Positions 1-9,014 of a DNA stretch of 64,000 nucleotides are shown piece after piece. This stretch comes from Reichenbachiella versicolor. GTDB taxonomy: Bacteria > Bacteroidota > Bacteroidia > Cytophagales > Cyclobacteriaceae. The notes beneath the pieces are model-generated. The model searched no databases, had not been told where the DNA came from, and saw nothing but the letters and a program-made list of their open reading frames with translations. The translations under genes were made by a program, and so were the position numbers. The DNA is taken from NCBI RefSeq assembly GCF_003171675.1, contig NZ_QFZQ01000006.1:186001-250000 (forward strand), given 5' to 3'. Each line of letters opens with the position of its first letter. Within the stretch, counting starts at the first letter, position 1.

Positions 1-144
1 TGTACCTACATTCATTGGAAAATCACCTTGAGGTGTTGTTATTTCTCCTTGAGTTGCAGAAGCATTAGTAATAGACATTGTAGCAGGGTGGCCTGCTGTA
101 GTTTGATTGGTCATTTGAACAGTTACTGTTCTTAAATTGCTCAT
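1..144 (-). CDS. N-terminal fragment of an unrecognised protein
   Basis: The reverse strand has an ATG at 144 followed by 48 uninterrupted codons to the window edge, beginning MSNLRTVTVQMTNQ and rich in Thr, Gln and Asn. The AT-rich leader ending TTAATAATA just before the ATG fits a Bacteroidota translation start. There is no signal peptide. The C-terminal part lies outside the window, so neither length nor family can be judged. It has its own leftward promoter region, shared with nothing on the right, where the next gene reads the other way. Confidence 0.5.
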   Translation of the reverse strand, partial: MSNLRTVTVQMTNQTTAGHPATMSITNASATQGEITTPQGDFPMNVGT

Positions 145-575
145 TATTATTAAGTTTAAAATTTGCCCTACTCTATTTATTACAGGCTTTTCGGGTTCTG
201 CCCTGTATTCAAATACAATTAGTAGCTACCGAATTGAGTATTGTTTTTGATTACGATTCAAGGTTAAGGCCTGAAGGGAGGATAATGAAAATTAATGTAT
301 GAACATCAATATATTCTGTGTGAGTGTCCGTCTTTACTGTATGTGAAGAACATATCCATTGCTAACGGTATAATCTGTAATCCATATAAGTATACTTCTA
401 CGGTAATGTAAATTCACCTTGTTTACTCAAGACAAGTAAAAAGAAACTATTACATAGTAATGAAGCTCTCTAGCCAAAGTATACAGCATATCTTTGGGAT
501 TTTATTTAATGTTCGCTCCAAGAGGTGGGGAATTAAACACAATGACCGCCCTGCGATTAAGTAACAATTGAGAAT
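145..575. other. Divergent intergenic region, no gene seen
   Basis: This region of about 430 bases separates two divergent genes. It is AT-rich, with stops in all frames at short intervals. Only very short open stretches occur, for example 20 codons from about 509, and none has a convincing start. I see no tRNA, strong hairpin or repeat. It presumably carries both promoters. Confidence 0.5.
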
Positions 576-983
576 ATGAAAAGAATACTTTTTGCACTGA
601 TGATCTTAGCTGCAATGGCTTCATGTAAGCGTCAGAATCAAGTCAAAAATGAACAAGTAATTGAAAAGGTAACGACCGAAAGCATAATCGATTTACCCGG
701 AAAGACGCTAGAGTATGATTACGGAGATTATGTCTATCAAATAGACTTCAAGTCGGACAGCATCCTACACTGGGAATGTATCAAGGGAGATGAAAAAGGA
801 GCCAATGCTGATGAAAACTATGCAACGCAGCGTCTAAATGCCCATACATTCTTCATCTCTTGGGTTGAGGAAAGTGGTCTAGGTGTAAGCCAAGTCATTA
901 ACTTAAAAGAAAATGTAATCAACTGCTACTTGAAAATAGACAAAGACATAATTCCTCTCGAAGGAAAAATTCGTGAAATATGA
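576..983 (+). CDS. MoaF-like lipoprotein
   Basis: This 135-residue protein has a lipoprotein signal peptide ending LAAMASC, so Cys17 would be the lipidated residue. The mature part contains GKTLEYDYGDYVYQIDF, then a run of beta strands with RLNAHTFFISWVEESG and VSQVINL. This matches my memory of the MoaF/MoaF-like calycin family, where a conserved SW-E motif is followed by a VSQVVD-like strand. MoaF proteins are named from molybdenum-cofactor loci but have no firm biochemical function. The gene is a single unit convergent with a molybdopterin oxidoreductase gene; that proximity is suggestive only. It probably sits in the periplasm or outer membrane. The family call is from recalled motifs. 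Confidence 0.55.
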   Translation: MKRILFALMILAAMASCKRQNQVKNEQVIEKVTTESIIDLPGKTLEYDYGDYVYQIDFKSDSILHWECIKGDEKGANADENYATQRLNAHTFFISWVEESGLGVSQVINLKENVINCYLKIDKDIIPLEGKIREI

Positions 984-1003
984 AATTCACGAAATGTGCT
1001 AGT

Positions 1004-1039
1004 AAGTACATCATGAGCTAATATGCTTATGATGTACTT
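1004..1039. terminator. Hairpin between convergent genes
   Basis: A 15-bp stem (1004-1018 with 1025-1039, one G-T pair) and a six-base loop lie between the stops of two convergent genes. There is no clean T-run on either strand, so it may be a bidirectional terminator or only an mRNA 3'-end stabiliser. Confidence 0.45.
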
Positions 1040-1082
1040 ATCCACTTTGACTTAATTCAAGACCAAGGTTAAACACTTTAAA

Positions 1083-3368
1083 TCAACTAACCTTCTCTAT
1101 CCTCACCTTCACTGACTTACTTATAGGTGTATTACTTTTATCCGCAAACTGATCATGAGGGATCAATACATTAGCCTCGGGGAAGTAGCAAGCTAAGTTG
1201 CCTTTTGGAATATTGTAAGGAATCACTAAGAAGTTCTCTGCTCTACGAACTTGTCTATCATAGGTACTAGTCAAATTGACCACATCAGACTTTTTCAACT
1301 CTAACTCTTTTGCTTCATCAGCATTGATCATGACTACCCTCCGTTCATTGAAGATACCACGATAACGATCATCCAGCCCGTATATAGTAGTATTGAATTG
1401 ATCATGTGTTCGGATTGTCATCAACAAAAATTCATCCTTATCCAGATCATGAGCAGGTAGCGGTGTCACACTAAATTTAGCCTTTCCACCTGGCAACTTC
1501 GAGAAGTCCCCCGTTCTAGTATGATTTGGAAGGTCAAAGCCTGCCTTCTTAGCCCGCTCTGAATAATTGTCAAAACCATTAAAAACTTGTGATATTTTCT
1601 CTCTAGTCAGATCATAGTTGATCCCCAACTCCAGCCATTGGATCTTCGACTCATCACCGAAGTAAGCCTCAGCCATATTGGCCACTATCTCTGGTTCGCT
1701 CATCAAGTTATCAGACGCAGGCTGCAACCTACCTTGCGACTGATGAACACGCCCCATGCTGTTTTCCACTGTCACAAACCTCTCCTTACCGTTAGTCTTA
1801 TCCGCCTCTGATCTACCCAGTGTAGGCAAAATCAAAGAAGTCTTACCTGGCACCAAGTGTGTTCTATTGAGTTTGGTACTAATTGACACAGTCAGATTAC
1901 AATTCATCAATGCCTCTCCAGTGTAAATAGTATCAGAAGCCGCTGACAGGAAATTCCCTCCAAGCGCAACAAAAACCTTAGCATCTCCCTCATGCATCGC
2001 TTTGATACTATGCACTACATCCAGCCCTTCCTCAGCTGGCGGTTGAAAATCAAAAACTCTTTCAAAGGACTCGTTCAGTTTCTTAGAGACATGGTGTGTG
2101 ATACCTACCGTTCGATCACCTTGAACATTGCTGTGACCACGAACGGGACAAGTTCCTCCTCCCTTGATACCTATGCTACCTTTGGCAAGAAGTAAGTTGA
2201 CACAAGCCTTGATGTTATCCACACCATTCTTGTGCTGAGTAAGCCCCATCGCCCAACAGATGATAATTCGCTTATTGTTAGCCAATAGCTCTACGCATTC
2301 ATCAACCTTCTCAGCGGATAGACCAGTCAACTCAAGTAACTCATTCTCCGAATATTGATCTAGCTCTGCCAGTACTTCTTCAAATCCTTGAGTCTTTTCT
2401 TCTATGAATTTATGATCAAATACACCACCCCTTTCAACATCTAAATCCGCCAGTTTTTTCAAGAGGAGTTTCAAAAGCGCTACATCTTGATTGATACGAA
2501 CCTGTAGAAACAGATCCGTAATCGCAGTTCCATTAGCGATTATCCCTTTGGGTTCTTGCGGATTTTTGAATCGCACAAGCGCAGCCTCTTCCAAAGGATT
2601 TACAGTAATTACCTTACCACCCTTAGCCTTCAGTTTCTCCAGCGCTGACAACATCCTTGGGTGATTAGTCCCTGGATTTTGCCCAATGACCATGACTACC
2701 TCAGCATCTTGAAAATCATCCAAAGTCACAGACCCCTTACCTATACCGATAGTTTCGAACAATCCTGCACCACTAGACTCGTGACACATGTTAGAGCAAT
2801 CAGGCATATTATTAGTACCGAATGCTCGAATGAACAGACCGTATAAAAACGCAGCTTCATTACTAGATCTCCCAGAAGTGTAAAACACGCCTTGATTAGG
2901 ATCATCAAGTTGTTTCAATTCATCAGCGATCACCTGAAAAGCCTCCGACCATTCAATAGGTTCGTAGTGGTGACTTCCCGGACGTAGGATCATCGGGGCA
3001 GTGATACGCCCACTTTTACCAATTTGAAAGTCAGTCCAGTTAGACATTTCAGTGATAGAATACTTCTTGAAGAATTCTGGAGTCACCCTTTTGTTAGTAG
3101 CCTCTTCAGCAATGGCTTTCACTCCATTTTCACAAAACTCTCCTAGAGACGAACGGTGCGTAGGATCTGGCCAAGCACACCCAGGACAATCAAAACCTCC
3201 TTTTTGATTCAGCTTCGACAGAGTAGCAATAGACTTTGCAATCCCCATCTCTTTCATCGCATGACCCAAGGCTATTTTAACCGCAGGAAGTCCAGCAGCA
3301 TAGTCCTGCGGTTCTTCAATTTTAATATCTGTAAAATCTGTAGGCCCTACGATGTTGATGTCTCTCAT
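1083..3368 (-). CDS. FdhF/YdeP-family molybdopterin oxidoreductase
   Basis: At 761 residues this matches the usual length (about 760) of the YdeP/FdhA-alpha-like group of the molybdopterin oxidoreductase superfamily. The N-terminus carries only the CPGC pair (Cys61, Cys64) that I associate with this group, not a full N-terminal four-cysteine iron-sulfur signature. Further on are the bis-MGD domain segments MCHESSGAG, IGQNPGTNHPRML and WAMGLTQHKNGVDNI, and a C-terminal dinucleotide-binding domain with TIRTHDQFNTTIYGLDDRYRG. There is no Tat signal, so it is cytoplasmic. E. coli YdeP is linked to acid resistance; a formate-dehydrogenase-like reaction is often proposed but unproven. It lies 75 bases downstream of the esterase gene on the same strand, probably one transcript, divergent from the P450 cluster. 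No fdhD is visible. Confidence 0.88.
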   Translation of the reverse strand: MRDINIVGPTDFTDIKIEEPQDYAAGLPAVKIALGHAMKEMGIAKSIATLSKLNQKGGFDCPGCAWPDPTHRSSLGEFCENGVKAIAEEATNKRVTPEFFKKYSITEMSNWTDFQIGKSGRITAPMILRPGSHHYEPIEWSEAFQVIADELKQLDDPNQGVFYTSGRSSNEAAFLYGLFIRAFGTNNMPDCSNMCHESSGAGLFETIGIGKGSVTLDDFQDAEVVMVIGQNPGTNHPRMLSALEKLKAKGGKVITVNPLEEAALVRFKNPQEPKGIIANGTAITDLFLQVRINQDVALLKLLLKKLADLDVERGGVFDHKFIEEKTQGFEEVLAELDQYSENELLELTGLSAEKVDECVELLANNKRIIICWAMGLTQHKNGVDNIKACVNLLLAKGSIGIKGGGTCPVRGHSNVQGDRTVGITHHVSKKLNESFERVFDFQPPAEEGLDVVHSIKAMHEGDAKVFVALGGNFLSAASDTIYTGEALMNCNLTVSISTKLNRTHLVPGKTSLILPTLGRSEADKTNGKERFVTVENSMGRVHQSQGRLQPASDNLMSEPEIVANMAEAYFGDESKIQWLELGINYDLTREKISQVFNGFDNYSERAKKAGFDLPNHTRTGDFSKLPGGKAKFSVTPLPAHDLDKDEFLLMTIRTHDQFNTTIYGLDDRYRGIFNERRVVMINADEAKELELKKSDVVNLTSTYDRQVRRAENFLVIPYNIPKGNLACYFPEANVLIPHDQFADKSNTPISKSVKVRIEKVS

Positions 3369-3443
3369 TTAATGAAAAGTTTGAAAGTCTATAAAATTAA
3401 AAATAGATGCTGATCACCTTTAAAGGTATAGTGAAGGAATACA

Positions 3444-4247
3444 TCACTTAAGTTGGTCAAAGAAAACAAGAGTATCCACCAAGTGCTCTTGCCAATACTC
3501 CCACTGATGTCCTCCTTCAAATTCCTCGTACGTATGATCGATGGCCGCCTCAGTCAAGTCTGCATGTAGCTTTCGGTTATACTCGATAAGCTCATCTGCA
3601 TTACCACAATCAAATCGCACAGGAGGAAGAGTATCAAGATTTTCCTTCATACAAGTGAAAACATCTTCGTCTTGCCTATCACTTTGGTGATAATGCTCAA
3701 GAGGCTCTTCCACAAAAATCTTCATCTGTTCAATCTCCGTGATGCTACTATGTCCAGATATCCCAGCGTACTGCTTACCATACTTAGCCCCTACTCTCAG
3801 AGCACCGAACCCTCCCATTGACAATCCTGATATGAAAAGCTTCGACTGGTCTGAGGTCTGAGGGATATTCTCTCTGACTGCGGTAGGCACATCTTCTGCA
3901 ATCCACTTCTCAAAATGGAACCCATCATGAGCATTGTAAGCCGAACCATCTCCCCAAAGTCCATCAGATGGCATTGCCAATACGACAGGTTGGATTTTAC
4001 CTTCGTCTATCAATCGCTGAGTAGTAATATGAGCCGCACCCATCATCGCCCAGATCCATGCACTCCCATAGACCCCATGCATCAGTGTAACTATAGGTAA
4101 ATCTTTATGCTCTCCTTTAGGAACAAATACACAAATATCTCCACGACCTTTGAGATTTGGCGTTTTGACCGTAATGAAACGAAGGCCATTATCAGCTTCA
4201 AATTTCGGGTTGGACAGCTCTGTAGTTTTAAATTTTGACTGGGTCAT
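3444..4247 (-). CDS. Alpha/beta-hydrolase esterase (PF00756 type)
   Basis: This 267-residue cytoplasmic protein has no signal peptide. It shows the esterase D/putative esterase layout: an oxyanion region around LMHGVYGS, the nucleophile elbow SGLSMGGFGAL with Ser143, a likely acid at Asp218 in DCGNADEL, and His247 in EGGHQWEYW. The family includes S-formylglutathione hydrolases, acyl esterases and carbohydrate esterases, and the sequence alone does not separate them. It is the first gene of a leftward pair with the YdeP-like oxidoreductase, and it diverges from the AraC-P450 unit across about 200 bases. If the P450 releases formaldehyde, an S-formyl-thiol hydrolase role would fit, but that is inference. 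A deacylase acting on sugars is an equal alternative. Confidence 0.85.
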   Translation of the reverse strand: MTQSKFKTTELSNPKFEADNGLRFITVKTPNLKGRGDICVFVPKGEHKDLPIVTLMHGVYGSAWIWAMMGAAHITTQRLIDEGKIQPVVLAMPSDGLWGDGSAYNAHDGFHFEKWIAEDVPTAVRENIPQTSDQSKLFISGLSMGGFGALRVGAKYGKQYAGISGHSSITEIEQMKIFVEEPLEHYHQSDRQDEDVFTCMKENLDTLPPVRFDCGNADELIEYNRKLHADLTEAAIDHTYEEFEGGHQWEYWQEHLVDTLVFFDQLK

Positions 4248-4450
4248 TTCTCAAGTTTTTTGGTTGTCGTGTCTTTGCAAATTTACGAGCCCGCTCGTGA
4301 TGATCTAGGAAACAGACACAGTTTACAGCACACAAAAGAGGTCTACTACTCATTCAACCTCTTTCTTTATTTTGTTTAAAAAGTTATCTTTTCTGTTTTG
4401 TTAATGATTTTTATCATACAATTGAGAAAAGAATACACAACTATTGAGCT

Positions 4451-5296
4451 ATGAAGGCGGTACTGGAGAAGGTAATTACGGAAGATGAGTCCTCTATCCG
4501 AGCATTCAAATACTCTGCTGATGAGTTTGATGCCCCATGGCATATTCACCCTGAATATGAACTCACCTACATCCTGAAAAGCACCGGAATCCGCTATATA
4601 GGAAACAATATTTCTGACTATCAGACGGGCGAATTAGTCTTAATAGGCCCCAACCTACCTCACTGCTGGAAAAACGAAGAACACCAAAACGAAAAAGCTG
4701 AATCATTAGTCATACAGTGGCCTGCCGAACTCTCAAATTCCCTTCTTCAATACAGAGTAATTCAACATGTAATGAGTAATTCGGGCAGAGGAGTTCTATT
4801 TAGAAATGCTGATAGCATCGAAATTGTAAAAAAGATGCAAGCCATCATTGACGCAAGTGGTCTCAATCGATTTGTGAGATTTGCAGAATTGCTTCAAACA
4901 ATGGATCAATTAAAGGACAAAGTCATACTCGCTGGAGAATCATATGCCTATGACCAGTCCAATGAAACCACTGACCGGATAGAAACTGTACAGAACTATG
5001 TCGACCAGCACTTTTCTCAAAAAATCAAGTTGATCGATGTAGCTAACCAACTCAATATGACGGAGCAGTCTTTTTCCAGATTCTTTAGCAAAATCATGCA
5101 AAGACCATTCTTTGTCTACCTCAATGAATACCGGGTGAATAGAGCCAGTAGATTACTACTAGAAACAGATTTACAAGTCGCTGAAATAGGCTACAAATGC
5201 GGCTATGAAAGTTTACCCTTCTTTTACCAGCAGTTCAAAAAATTCAAAGGTTACTCACCCCTAGGTTTTAGAAAGATGTACCGAAGAATCAAATAG
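4451..5296 (+). CDS. AraC-family transcriptional regulator with cupin sensor domain
   Basis: The first 100 or so residues look like a cupin ligand-binding domain (PWHIHPEYELTYIL, then GELVLIGPNLPHCW). Residues from about 185 to 281 form the AraC/XylS double helix-turn-helix, including MTEQSFSRFFSKIM and the second helix region EIGYKCGYESLPFFYQQFKKFKGYSP. The 281-residue length is typical. It stands about 170 bases upstream of the P450-ferredoxin-reductase genes on the same strand and is divergent from the esterase/oxidoreductase pair, so it is the obvious candidate to control both. Cupin-AraC proteins of Bacteroidota commonly sense sugars; the ligand here is unknown. Confidence 0.9.
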   Translation: MKAVLEKVITEDESSIRAFKYSADEFDAPWHIHPEYELTYILKSTGIRYIGNNISDYQTGELVLIGPNLPHCWKNEEHQNEKAESLVIQWPAELSNSLLQYRVIQHVMSNSGRGVLFRNADSIEIVKKMQAIIDASGLNRFVRFAELLQTMDQLKDKVILAGESYAYDQSNETTDRIETVQNYVDQHFSQKIKLIDVANQLNMTEQSFSRFFSKIMQRPFFVYLNEYRVNRASRLLLETDLQVAEIGYKCGYESLPFFYQQFKKFKGYSPLGFRKMYRRIK

Positions 5297-5469
5297 GGTT
5301 TTCTCAAGATTTCATCCTGCTTTTTATCACACTTTACATGATTCAAATCATAATCACGACAAAATACTTACTTATTAAACTAAAATAAAGAACGATCATC
5401 GCATTTGATTCTACGTCTTTTGTATCGTCAAGTGGCTAGAAACTTGACCAACCGAAAGACAATATCAAA

Positions 5470-6636
5470 ATGAGTGAAATGAATAAAAGTGAATTTCCTG
5501 ATCCATTTGAAAAAGCGCGTGAAGAACGAGGATTTGGAGAAGTAAACGATCAGAACGATCCAGTCAAAATGTTGCTCAGACTCAAGGACGTTCGTAAGAC
5601 GGCGCATAATTGGAAAACTTTCCAGTCTGGCGCTGAACCTGGTCGAATTGTTGTTCCTTCGGAAGTAAACATCAGAGACACTCGACAAATACCCTTTGAG
5701 GTAGACCCACCTGAGCACAAAGGATATAGAGACCTAGTCGAACCTTGGTTCAAAAGACCTCTCGAGGCTGAATATCAAGAAAAACTCACTGAAATCATCA
5801 GTGGTGTAATAGATGAAGCCCTAGAACAGGAAGAAGTAGAAGTAGTAGAAGATTTTTCTCTAAAACTACAATCCAGAGCACTAACATTGCTTTTAAACAT
5901 CCCCTATGAAGAATCCGAAGTATGGATCGGCTGGGGAAAGCACGTATTTAGAAGTGAAGACACTGACCTAGATGCTGACAAAGCCAATATTCTATACGAT
6001 TACCTAGACAAGCAAATCGACAAAGCAATGGAAAATCCCGGCGAGGATTTGTATTCTGTGCTTTTAAACTCTGAAGTTGATGGTAGAAAACTCACCAAAG
6101 AAGAAGTAAAAGGTGTAATGATTTTGACATTCGCTGGAGGAAGAGATACAGTGATCAATGCAGTCACTAATTCAATCGCTTACTTCGCCGAGCATCCCAA
6201 ATCTTTACAAAGACTAGCTGCCGAACCTGAGATCATAGGCAAAGCCGTGGAAGAACTGGTGAGATATTTTGCTCCATTGACGCACATGGGTCGTGTCGTC
6301 ACAGAAGACACACAAGTATGTGAGCATGCTGTCAAGGCTGACTCAAGAGTCTCTCTATGCTGGGCTTCGGCCAATAGAGATGCTAAAGTATTTGAAAACC
6401 CAAACGAAGTTGTAATAGATAGAAAAGTGAATCCTCATGTAAGCTTTGGATTTGGAACTCACAACTGTCTAGGCGCCACTCACGCCCGTCAAATCTTAGC
6501 GATTCTTTGTAAGGTATTAGCTGAAAAGGTTGGTTCTATGGAAATCACCAGCGCAGACGAAAACATTGAAGACTGGGACGAATTCAAGCGCAAAGTGGGG
6601 TTTGACAGTATCAATGTGAAGTTTAATAAGAAATAA
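5470..6636 (+). CDS. Cytochrome P450, class I bacterial type
   Basis: This soluble P450 of 388 residues is complete. It shows DPPEHKGYRDLVEPWF (residues 79-94), the I-helix oxygen-activation motif AGGRDT (222-227), the K-helix ExxR pair Glu262/Arg265, and the haem loop FGFGTHNCLG (326-335) with axial Cys333. There is no membrane anchor. Its two electron-transfer partners follow directly, making a self-sufficient class I system. Marine Bacteroidota carry P450s in the same order with ferredoxin and reductase that demethylate 6-O-methyl-galactose from porphyran (CYP236A). The gene order here fits that, but the subfamily cannot be confirmed by eye. A terpene or fatty-acid hydroxylase remains possible. 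Confidence 0.95.
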   Translation: MSEMNKSEFPDPFEKAREERGFGEVNDQNDPVKMLLRLKDVRKTAHNWKTFQSGAEPGRIVVPSEVNIRDTRQIPFEVDPPEHKGYRDLVEPWFKRPLEAEYQEKLTEIISGVIDEALEQEEVEVVEDFSLKLQSRALTLLLNIPYEESEVWIGWGKHVFRSEDTDLDADKANILYDYLDKQIDKAMENPGEDLYSVLLNSEVDGRKLTKEEVKGVMILTFAGGRDTVINAVTNSIAYFAEHPKSLQRLAAEPEIIGKAVEELVRYFAPLTHMGRVVTEDTQVCEHAVKADSRVSLCWASANRDAKVFENPNEVVIDRKVNPHVSFGFGTHNCLGATHARQILAILCKVLAEKVGSMEITSADENIEDWDEFKRKVGFDSINVKFNKK

Positions 6637-6746
6637 TATTTATTCCGTCACTTAGATAGGCTTAGCGAACGCTAGACTTTAGCAGATCTCTTTATAAAGT
6701 CCTCCTCTTTATTGGCGAAATTGAAGAAACATAAAAAATTACTCAA

Positions 6747-7055
6747 ATGGCAAAAATTACATTTATAACTAGTGACAACGAAACTATCGTTGCAGAAGCT
6801 GACTCAGGATCAGTAATGGAATTGGCAGTAGCCAATAGCGTTTCAGGTATTGACGGAGACTGTGGTGGTGTGTGCTCATGTGCTACATGCCATGTCCATG
6901 TAGATCCAGACCATGTTTCTAAGACTGGCGAAGCAAGTGAAATCGAAGCTGACATGCTAGAACTAGCGGACAATTACAATGAGAGAAGCAGACTATGTTG
7001 TCAAATAGAAGTAAGTGACAAGTTGGACGGTGTAGTCTTACACGTAGCTAACTAA
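6747..7055 (+). CDS. [2Fe-2S] ferredoxin, adrenodoxin/putidaredoxin type
   Basis: This 102-residue protein has the vertebrate-type/putidaredoxin cluster pattern: Cys39, Cys45 and Cys48 within DCGGVCSCATC, and a final ligand at Cys84 or Cys85 in SRLCCQIEV. By analogy with putidaredoxin the last ligand is probably Cys85. The extra Cys43 lies inside the loop. It should shuttle single electrons from the FAD reductase encoded four bases downstream to the P450 encoded 110 bases upstream. It is cytoplasmic and of normal family length. Confidence 0.95.
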   Translation: MAKITFITSDNETIVAEADSGSVMELAVANSVSGIDGDCGGVCSCATCHVHVDPDHVSKTGEASEIEADMLELADNYNERSRLCCQIEVSDKLDGVVLHVAN

Positions 7056-7059
7056 ACCA

Positions 7060-8310
7060 ATGTCAACAAGTACTAATGATCAAACTTGCGTCATCATAGG
7101 CGCAAGTCATGCTGGAGTCAACTTTGCATTTGCTCTGCGTAAAGAAGGCTGGGAAGGCGATATCATCATCTATGATGTAGACCCTGTATTGCCATACCAT
7201 AGACCTCCTTTATCCAAGGCTTATCTTACTAGTGATGACGGAATTGAAAAAAACCTTCTCAAATCAGCAGAAAGCTACGAGAAAGAGAGTATTACACTCA
7301 AACTAGGATCTTGGGTAGAATCAATAGATCGTGAGGCCAAAAAAGTGTCTCTCAAAGATGGCGAAAAACAGCACTATGATAAACTAGTCATCGCCACAGG
7401 AGCAAGACCTATCATCCCTCCCATAGAAGGGCTGGCTGATGCACAAAATGTATACCCTCTCAGAACTGCAGCAGATGTAACCAATATTCGTCAGGCTATC
7501 AATGAAGGTGCCCAAAAAGCAGTCATCATAGGAGCAGGCTATATTGGGTTAGAGATCGCAGCTTCCATGAAGAAACTAGGTGCAGATGTGACCGTCATAG
7601 AACGTGAAGATAGAGTCTTGGCAAGAGTGACCTCTCCTGAAATGTCTAGCTTCTTTGAAACTCTTCATGCTGACAACGGCGTCAAAATAGAAGTTGGTAA
7701 AACAGTCAACAAAATAAAAGCTGGAGACTCTGGTAATCTTGTAATCACTAATGATGACAAAGAATACAAGGCCGATGTCATAGTAGTAGGAGTAGGAATC
7801 AAGGTCAATACCGAACTAGCAAAAGAAGCAGGTATCGAAATAGACAACGGAATCAAAGTCGATTCATCAGCTCGTACCAGTGATCCTCATATATATGCTA
7901 TCGGAGACTGTACCTACCATCACAATCCCCACTATAATAGATACGTCAGACTAGAATCTGTTCAAAATGCAGTAGACCAAGCCAAAATCGCTGCGGCTTC
8001 GATCTGTGGCAAAGAAGTTAAATATGATGCCATACCATGGTTTTGGTCAGATCAATTTGATGTAAAACTCCAAATGGTGGGACTAGCAGAAGGCTACGAC
8101 GAAATCCTAATCCGAGAGGAAAATACCGAAGGGTATAAATTCTCCACATGGTACTTTAAAGGTGACGAATTACTAGCAGTAGATGCTGTAAACAATGCAA
8201 AAGCATATGTAGTTGGCACCAAGTTCATCAAAGATCAAAAAGTCATCGACAAAACCAAGTTGGTTGATTCATCCATTGACTTTAAGCCAGCAAATCTGCT
8301 AGCCGAATAA
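7060..8310 (+). CDS. FAD-dependent ferredoxin reductase (putidaredoxin reductase-like)
   Basis: This 416-residue flavoprotein has two Rossmann motifs: an N-terminal FAD site IIGASHAGVNFAFALR and a central NAD(P)H site VIIGAGYIGLEIAASM. Between them lies ATGARP, and a late FAD contact is seen in DPHIYAIGDC. The C-terminal reductase domain includes PWFWSDQFDVKLQMVG, typical of the Rhodocoxin/putidaredoxin reductase family. It starts four bases after the ferredoxin stop, so the pair is surely cotranscribed. Its role is to move electrons from NAD(P)H to the ferredoxin and on to the P450. Confidence 0.95.
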   Translation: MSTSTNDQTCVIIGASHAGVNFAFALRKEGWEGDIIIYDVDPVLPYHRPPLSKAYLTSDDGIEKNLLKSAESYEKESITLKLGSWVESIDREAKKVSLKDGEKQHYDKLVIATGARPIIPPIEGLADAQNVYPLRTAADVTNIRQAINEGAQKAVIIGAGYIGLEIAASMKKLGADVTVIEREDRVLARVTSPEMSSFFETLHADNGVKIEVGKTVNKIKAGDSGNLVITNDDKEYKADVIVVGVGIKVNTELAKEAGIEIDNGIKVDSSARTSDPHIYAIGDCTYHHNPHYNRYVRLESVQNAVDQAKIAAASICGKEVKYDAIPWFWSDQFDVKLQMVGLAEGYDEILIREENTEGYKFSTWYFKGDELLAVDAVNNAKAYVVGTKFIKDQKVIDKTKLVDSSIDFKPANLLAE

Positions 8311-8360
8311 GACAGTAGTAATAAGTAGTAATAGTTTTGAGAGCGAGTAGGTAGAAATAT

Positions 8361-8999
8361 CTACTTCGCTCCAAACTTCTCCAATAACCTTTCACGCTTC
8401 TCTTCATTCAAGTGTACGTCCTCAGCCAGCTGTAGCAATGTATCCTCATCTATAGAACTAGCATATAACATCTTATAGACATCCACTATACTGATACCAT
8501 CAACATACTCTACCAGTTCCATCTTATCACCTGCTTTGACCTCTCCCTCTTCCAGTACTCTCACATATACACCACTGTAAGTAGAATTGAGAAAGTGCTT
8601 CAAGACACCTTGATCGTCAAATCTAATTCCTAACTTAAAACACGGCTCTCGTGGCTCAGACACTTGGACCAATGCCCCTCCGATTCGATAAGTAGATCCT
8701 ATCGTTATTTCAGTTTCATCCAGCCCTTCTACAGTCAAATTCTCACCAAACATCCCAAAAGGCAATTCCTTCTCAGGGTATAATTCCTTCCAGTGAGTAT
8801 AATGCCCTGCACTGTAGAGATAGCATGCCTTGTCATAGCCACCATGATATTTTCTATCAATCACATGATCCCCCTTCACATCACTACTACCTAGGTAAAT
8901 ACCCTCTTCTACTGATTCTTTAAATATACCTGTTTGAACAGGCTTACCACGCCAGATCACTTCACGCTTCTGACCCACATTCGTCGATACGATTTTCAT
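8361..8999 (-). CDS. MOSC-domain protein, YiiM-like
   Basis: This 212-residue protein has a MOSC domain: KYHGGYDKACYLYS, then FGENLTVEGLDE, then VSEPREPCFKLG with the conserved cysteine that binds molybdenum cofactor in YiiM/MOSC proteins, followed by a YiiM-type helical C-terminus ending in the acidic ERLLEKFGAK region. YiiM-type proteins are thought to reduce N-hydroxylated compounds such as 6-hydroxylaminopurine. The gene is convergent with the P450 operon and 15 bases downstream of a small exported-protein gene on its own strand. It is a second molybdenum-related gene within 8 kb of the YdeP-like enzyme. Confidence 0.88.
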   Translation of the reverse strand: MKIVSTNVGQKREVIWRGKPVQTGIFKESVEEGIYLGSSDVKGDHVIDRKYHGGYDKACYLYSAGHYTHWKELYPEKELPFGMFGENLTVEGLDETEITIGSTYRIGGALVQVSEPREPCFKLGIRFDDQGVLKHFLNSTYSGVYVRVLEEGEVKAGDKMELVEYVDGISIVDVYKMLYASSIDEDTLLQLAEDVHLNEEKRERLLEKFGAK

Positions 9000-9014
9000 A
9001 TAAGTAATTTAGTA

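Noticed and set aside
8341-8371. Hairpin after the P450 operon as a terminator
   Set aside because: The stem GAGCGA/TCGCTC is interrupted by bulges and has no T-run, and it overlaps the end of the MOSC gene.
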